A stretch of DNA of 19,452 nucleotides from Candidatus Aegiribacteria sp. (GTDB taxonomy: Bacteria > Fermentibacterota > Fermentibacteria > Fermentibacterales > Fermentibacteraceae). Below are positions 15,723 to 19,452 of this stretch, one piece after another. Made by a program: the position numbers and the translations under genes. The notes below the pieces were generated by a model. It searched no databases, was not told where the DNA came from, and saw only the letters and a list, made by a program, of their open reading frames with translations. The number at the start of each line of letters is the position of its first letter. The first letter of the stretch is position 1. The stretch is taken from assembly GCA_021107345.1 (NCBI GenBank), contig JAIOSX010000024.1:1-19452 (forward strand), in the 5' to 3' direction.

Positions 15723-16337
15723 ATGGGATTGAGAGAGATCAAGAAGGAACGTGCTCGCAGGGCGATACTGGAAGCAGCCAGGGATATGTTCTTCAACCGC
15801 GGTTTCGATGAAACTACAATAGAGGAAATCGCTGAAGAGGCTGAAGTAGCTGTAGGTACCGTATACAATTACTTCGATTCGAAAAGCACCTTGATACTGG
15901 CAATCACCGCCGAGGATACGTCAAGAGTTCTGGATGATGATTTTCAAATCCCGGAATCCTTCACAGCATTAGAAAGTGTGAAGCTGTATATAAATACTTT
16001 CATGAAGAACATGTCCATATATCCGAAAAGACTTCTCCGGGAATTGATGCGGGAAGCATGGTACAGTGATTCCTGCCTCAGGAGCGGGTTTGTAAGGCAG
16101 GATCTGACTCTTATCGACGGTCTTGGCAGGATACTCCTTGAGTTAGCTGAAAAACAGAAGCTCAAATCCGGTACGGATATCGAGCATGCATCTCTGGCGA
16201 TATACGGAATAATCACAACCGCCATCATGTGGTACGCTGCCGATGAGGAAAGAACCCCTGAACAAATGCTTGAATCCCTTGAGAAAATGCTTGAAATCCT
16301 TTTCACAGGACTGGTTCCCGAAAGGGGGATTAAATGA
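15723..16337 (+). CDS. TetR/AcrR family transcriptional regulator
   Basis: A protein of 204 residues, the family's normal size. Residues about 8-60 form the TetR DNA-binding domain: ARRAILEAARDMFFNRGFDE, then TTIEEIAEEAEVAVGTVYNY with the recognition helix VAVGTVYNYF, then FDSKSTLI. The rest is helical ligand-binding and dimer sequence. The ATG follows GGAGG with 6 nt spacing. Its stop overlaps the next start by 4 nt (ATGA), so it is cotranscribed with the LolA-like and permease genes and very likely represses that operon through the inverted repeats just upstream. The inducer is unknown. A regulator placed first in an envelope-transport operon often reports lipids or toxic compounds, but that is inference. 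Confidence 0.93.
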   Translation: MGLREIKKERARRAILEAARDMFFNRGFDETTIEEIAEEAEVAVGTVYNYFDSKSTLILAITAEDTSRVLDDDFQIPESFTALESVKLYINTFMKNMSIYPKRLLRELMREAWYSDSCLRSGFVRQDLTLIDGLGRILLELAEKQKLKSGTDIEHASLAIYGIITTAIMWYAADEERTPEQMLESLEKMLEILFTGLVPERGIK

Positions 16338-17098
16338 GATCACTAATACTCCTTGTCAGCCTGTCATTCATCCCGGGTCTTTTATTCACCGGCATCTGCC
16401 AGCCATCAATCGACGAGCTGGTGCATTCACTGGATCAGCTTTACAGAAGCAATGACAGTTACGCTGAAATGTCGATGCAGATCGTAACACCTCACTGGGA
16501 AAGAACACTTACAATGAAGGCATGGTCTCAAGGAATTGACAAAACATTCATCAGGATACTCTCCCCATCAAGAGAATCCGGAATGGCATCCCTGAGGATA
16601 GGTTCAGAAATGTGGAATTACCTTCCAAACACCAACAGCACTGTAAGGATACCGCCATCTATGATGGCAGGTTCGTGGATGGGATCGGACATCACAAACA
16701 ACGATATAGTCAGAGAGATTACCTACGCGGAGGATTACACGTACTCCTATACAACCGATACTGCCCTCACAGGAGACACTGAGGAAGGTGTGGTGTACAT
16801 CGAACTGTTTCCAAAATCGTCAACCGCGGTAGTCTGGTCAAGCATCGTGTTCGCAGTCAGAACTTCTGATACCATACCCCTGTGGGAAAAGTACTACGAC
16901 AGTCATGGTGATCTTATAAAAACCGTAACCTACTCGGATATACAGGAAATCGACGGCAGAACAATACCCACAAATATGCAGGTCATCCCCGCAGACAAAG
17001 AAGGACAGAGTACAACCATCGTCTGGTCCTATGCTGAATTCGACCGGGGCGTGGACAGCGACATCTTCTCACTGAGAAACCTGCAGTCCGGCGAGTGA
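16334..17098 (+). CDS. Outer membrane lipoprotein-sorting protein, LolA-like
   Basis: A protein of 254 residues with a signal peptide (MRSLILLVSLSFIPGLLFTG). It is related to the LolA fold, a periplasmic half-barrel that carries lipidated cargo. The family hallmark is present: MASLRIGSEMWNYLP, then a variable stretch, then MGSDITNNDIVRE. Further parts are YIELFPKS, a VWEKYYD-like strand (LWEKYYDSHGDLIKTV) and GRTIPTNMQVI. There is no lipobox Cys in the right place: the Cys in TGICQP at the signal end has no Leu-Ala/Ser-Gly context. In this family such genes sit next to FtsX-type permeases, as here. It would accept or relay the permeases' substrate. It overlaps the regulator gene by 4 nt and ends 1 nt before the first permease. 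Confidence 0.85.
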   Translation: MRSLILLVSLSFIPGLLFTGICQPSIDELVHSLDQLYRSNDSYAEMSMQIVTPHWERTLTMKAWSQGIDKTFIRILSPSRESGMASLRIGSEMWNYLPNTNSTVRIPPSMMAGSWMGSDITNNDIVREITYAEDYTYSYTTDTALTGDTEEGVVYIELFPKSSTAVVWSSIVFAVRTSDTIPLWEKYYDSHGDLIKTVTYSDIQEIDGRTIPTNMQVIPADKEGQSTTIVWSYAEFDRGVDSDIFSLRNLQSGE

Positions 17099-17099
17099 T

Positions 17100-18365
17100 A
17101 TGCTTCTGAAACTCGCATGGAGAAACGTTTTCCGTCAGAAAAGACGAACCATCCTCACCCTTCTGACCATGACAGGCGGCTTCTTTCTCTCTTCCCTTTC
17201 CATCGGGTGGATGAACGGTTCGTACAGCAGCATAATCATGTTCTTCACAAACAACAGAACCGGTCAGATCCAGGTGCACCACGAAGGTTATCTGGATGAC
17301 CCGTCCATCTACTCAACGATCAACGAATATCAGACAGTGGGCGACTTACTGGATTCAATTCCCCAAGTCAGAGTATGGGCACCGAGGATCTACTCCGGAG
17401 CCCTCCTGGCAGTCAGACCCCGGGGGGAAGGTTCAGGCAGTGTATTCACAAATTCAGCAGCCGCCTCAGTTATTGGAGTTGATCCTGTGATGGAAGAGGC
17501 AGCAACAAATTTCTCCGATAAATTAGTAAGCGGGCAAATGCTGACAGCTTCCGCAGCTGACACTTCCTATGCAGCAACCGGCCAGATCATACTTGGAAAA
17601 GAGTTAGCTATCATTCTTGAAGCTTCAGTGGGTGATTCCCTTGTCATGTTTTCGCAGGCAGCTGACGGCAGCAGCGCTGACAGAATGTATGTAATCCGGG
17701 GAATTGTCAGTTCAGGCAATGCCGATATCGATAGAAACACATGCTACATAACCATGTCCGATGCCCAGATCCTCTTCGCTCTACAGGGAAATGTCCACGA
17801 GATAGCGGTCATGACCGTTTCGCTGGGCTCAGTTGACGAACTCATAGGGGAAATATCTGCGGGGCTTTCCCGAGGAAACCTTGAAACTGATTCCTGGAAA
17901 ACTTTCGCAAGGGAATTCTACAACGGTATGAAGGCTGATGAGGCGAGCCTCAAGATAATGATATTCATAATAGTGCTTGTGGCGGCGATGGGAGTGCTCA
18001 ATACGATTCTCATGATGGTACTTGAGCGAAGACGTGAATTCGGCGTAATGAAAGCCCTCGGAACAAGGCCGGGGTTCATCGTCAGGATGATCGTGCTCGA
18101 AGCCAACATAATGGGCATCATAAGCGTAATCGCGGGCAGTACTCTGAGTACAGCCGGTCTTCTTTTCCTTTCAAAGCATGGGCTGGTAATGAAACCACCC
18201 CTTGATTACGGGGGCGCCGTCTTCCGCGAGATGATAGCATCAATAACACCGGAATGTTACTGGATACCTGCCATTTGCGTGATCATTACGGCCTCCACCG
18301 TCAGTTTTCTCCCTGCTCTGAAGGCTGCACATACAAAAGCTGCGAAAGCGCTGAGGACGGTCTGA
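17100..18365 (+). CDS. FtsX-like ABC transporter permease (LolC/E-type)
   Basis: A protein of 421 residues with the MacB/LolCE layout: one N-terminal helix (RTILTLLTMTGGFFLSSLSI), a large periplasmic domain (about residues 45-275), then three C-terminal helices. The cytoplasmic loop after the second helix carries the signature LERRREFGVMKALGTRPGFI. The protein begins with LAWRNVFRQKRRT, the basic amphipathic opening common to the family. Its partner is the next gene, so the pair would form a heterodimer with a separate ATPase, which is probably encoded beyond the window. Gaps are 1 nt on each side. The LolA-like gene before it suggests lipoprotein or lipid release from the inner membrane, but drug export is also possible. 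Confidence 0.92.
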   Translation: MLLKLAWRNVFRQKRRTILTLLTMTGGFFLSSLSIGWMNGSYSSIIMFFTNNRTGQIQVHHEGYLDDPSIYSTINEYQTVGDLLDSIPQVRVWAPRIYSGALLAVRPRGEGSGSVFTNSAAASVIGVDPVMEEAATNFSDKLVSGQMLTASAADTSYAATGQIILGKELAIILEASVGDSLVMFSQAADGSSADRMYVIRGIVSSGNADIDRNTCYITMSDAQILFALQGNVHEIAVMTVSLGSVDELIGEISAGLSRGNLETDSWKTFAREFYNGMKADEASLKIMIFIIVLVAAMGVLNTILMMVLERRREFGVMKALGTRPGFIVRMIVLEANIMGIISVIAGSTLSTAGLLFLSKHGLVMKPPLDYGGAVFREMIASITPECYWIPAICVIITASTVSFLPALKAAHTKAAKALRTV

Positions 18366-18366
18366 C

Positions 18367-19452
18367 ATGTTCAGCAGGCTTGTGAAATTCGCCTGGAAGA
18401 TCATCTGGAGAAATCGCAGGAGAACACTGATCACCGGGTTCGCAGTCGGGCTGGGTCTGGGATCAATGATGTTCACGGAGGCTCTTATGCAGGGCATGAG
18501 TACTCATATGGTACAGACAACAACTGAATCCTGGATGGGAGATGCCCAGATCCACAGAGATGGTTTTCTTGATACCCGGAACATCAGCCTGATAGTCAAA
18601 AGACCCGATTCCACTCTTTCCATGCTGGAACTGGACTCAACCGTCAGCTGTTACACTGCCAGGATACTCTCCCCGGCATCGGTAACATCAACTACAGAGC
18701 TTAAACCGGTTACACTGGTAGGTGTTGACAGTGAAACCGACCCGGATGTCACAATGCTGGAAGCCGCCATCACCGAAGGCTCTTACCTCAGCGGGGACAG
18801 CACAGAACTCATTATCGGATGCAAACTGGCGGATGACCTGAACGCAGGGACTGGTGATGTGATCGTTATCACAGTTGCTCAGGCAGGAAGCGGGCTTTCG
18901 AGCAGCATGTTCTTCGTATCTGGTATATGCCGTTTTGGTAACGATAATCTCGACAGGTATTCAGCTTTCATAAATCTCAACACTGCGGGAGGAATGCTTG
19001 GCATACCGGGGGAAATCCATGAAATCGCTGTCAGATTCCCGCAGGCGGAAATGGGAGCTGATACGTCACTTGCCTTCTGGCACAGATTCCGGGTTTTCGG
19101 CAACAGTGCCCTTGGCTGGCCGGAACTGGCACCACAGGTGAATACAATGCTCGGTATGATCAATATCAGTATGGCAATAATGGCCGCAATTCTATTCGGC
19201 CTGGTCGTTTTTGGAATAGTGAATTCCCTGTTCATGTCAGTATATGAGCGGATGTACGAATTCGGTGTTATGAAAGCTGTAGGAACCAGGACAGGAACAA
19301 TAACCACCATGGTTGTCCTTGAAGCTTTCTGGATAGCGGTTATCAGTACTGGTATAGGAATTGCCATTGGCATGCTGATAATGTGGATAACCTCGAAAAC
19401 AGGCATAAGCTTCGGAGAGATCGAGGTTTCCGGCATTGTATTCGATAAGCCG
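18367..19452 (+). CDS. FtsX-like ABC transporter permease, 3'-truncated by window end
   Basis: The frame starts 1 nt after the preceding permease stop and is open for 362 codons to the window end. It begins FSRLVKFAWKIIWRNRRRTL, followed by the first helix and a periplasmic domain of about 230 residues. The cytoplasmic loop reads VYERMYEFGVMKAVGTRTGT, the FtsX signature, then a third helix (VLEAFWIAVISTGIGIAIG). The last helix and the stop are beyond the window. It is similar in layout to its upstream neighbour, with a diverged periplasmic part, as expected for LolC/LolE-like partners. Confidence 0.92.
   Translation, partial: MFSRLVKFAWKIIWRNRRRTLITGFAVGLGLGSMMFTEALMQGMSTHMVQTTTESWMGDAQIHRDGFLDTRNISLIVKRPDSTLSMLELDSTVSCYTARILSPASVTSTTELKPVTLVGVDSETDPDVTMLEAAITEGSYLSGDSTELIIGCKLADDLNAGTGDVIVITVAQAGSGLSSSMFFVSGICRFGNDNLDRYSAFINLNTAGGMLGIPGEIHEIAVRFPQAEMGADTSLAFWHRFRVFGNSALGWPELAPQVNTMLGMINISMAIMAAILFGLVVFGIVNSLFMSVYERMYEFGVMKAVGTRTGTITTMVVLEAFWIAVISTGIGIAIGMLIMWITSKTGISFGEIEVSGIVFDKP

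Noticed and set aside
18879..19436. 185-codon minus-strand open frame
   Set aside because: Opposite the FtsX-type permease, whose frame has the family signature; the reverse frame shows none.

Overview
This window reads as chromosomal DNA of a Gram-negative (diderm) bacterium. Evidence for an outer membrane: a LolA-like lipoprotein-sorting protein with LolC/E-type permeases, two TPR proteins with beta-strand-rich ends that finish in Phe, and O-antigen-type glycan genes. Base composition looks balanced. Several proteins look far from well-studied model families, which would fit a little-studied, possibly candidate-phylum lineage; that placement is a guess and no marker gene here settles it. 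I see no tRNA, rRNA, CRISPR array or prophage.

Layout. (1) 1-407: the 3' end of an FtsX-type ABC permease gene and its terminator. (2) 376-5085: surface-glycan genes in mixed orientation: an O-antigen polymerase/ligase-family protein (-), a doubtful small ORF (-), a 166-bp MITE-like inverted-repeat element, a GT4 glycosyltransferase (+) and a Wzx-type flippase (-). (3) 14047 down to 5353, minus strand: a tightly packed run of GT2, GT4, a DapG-like aspartokinase interrupted by one in-frame TAA, UppP (undecaprenyl-diphosphatase), and two tandem paralogous proteins made of TPR repeats followed by a probable outer-membrane barrel. From the GT4 gene onward the genes overlap or are 1 nt apart, so they probably form one operon. 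(4) 14060-14362: a divergent, AT-rich regulatory region with a dyad. (5) 14363-15670 (+): another glycosyltransferase. (6) 15678-19452 (+): a TetR regulator with a possible operator, a LolA-like protein and two FtsX-type permeases, the last cut by the window end.

How it may work together. Glycosyltransferases would build a lipid-linked oligosaccharide, the flippase would move it across the inner membrane, the Wzy/WaaL-family protein would polymerise or ligate it, and UppP would recycle the undecaprenyl carrier. The TPR-barrel pair, translationally coupled to uppP, has the domain order of the polysaccharide exporters PgaA, BcsC and PelB, and could be a glycan-export or envelope module; this is the least familiar system in the window. 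The TetR/LolA/FtsX set is a separate envelope-transport operon, with its ATPase presumably outside the window.
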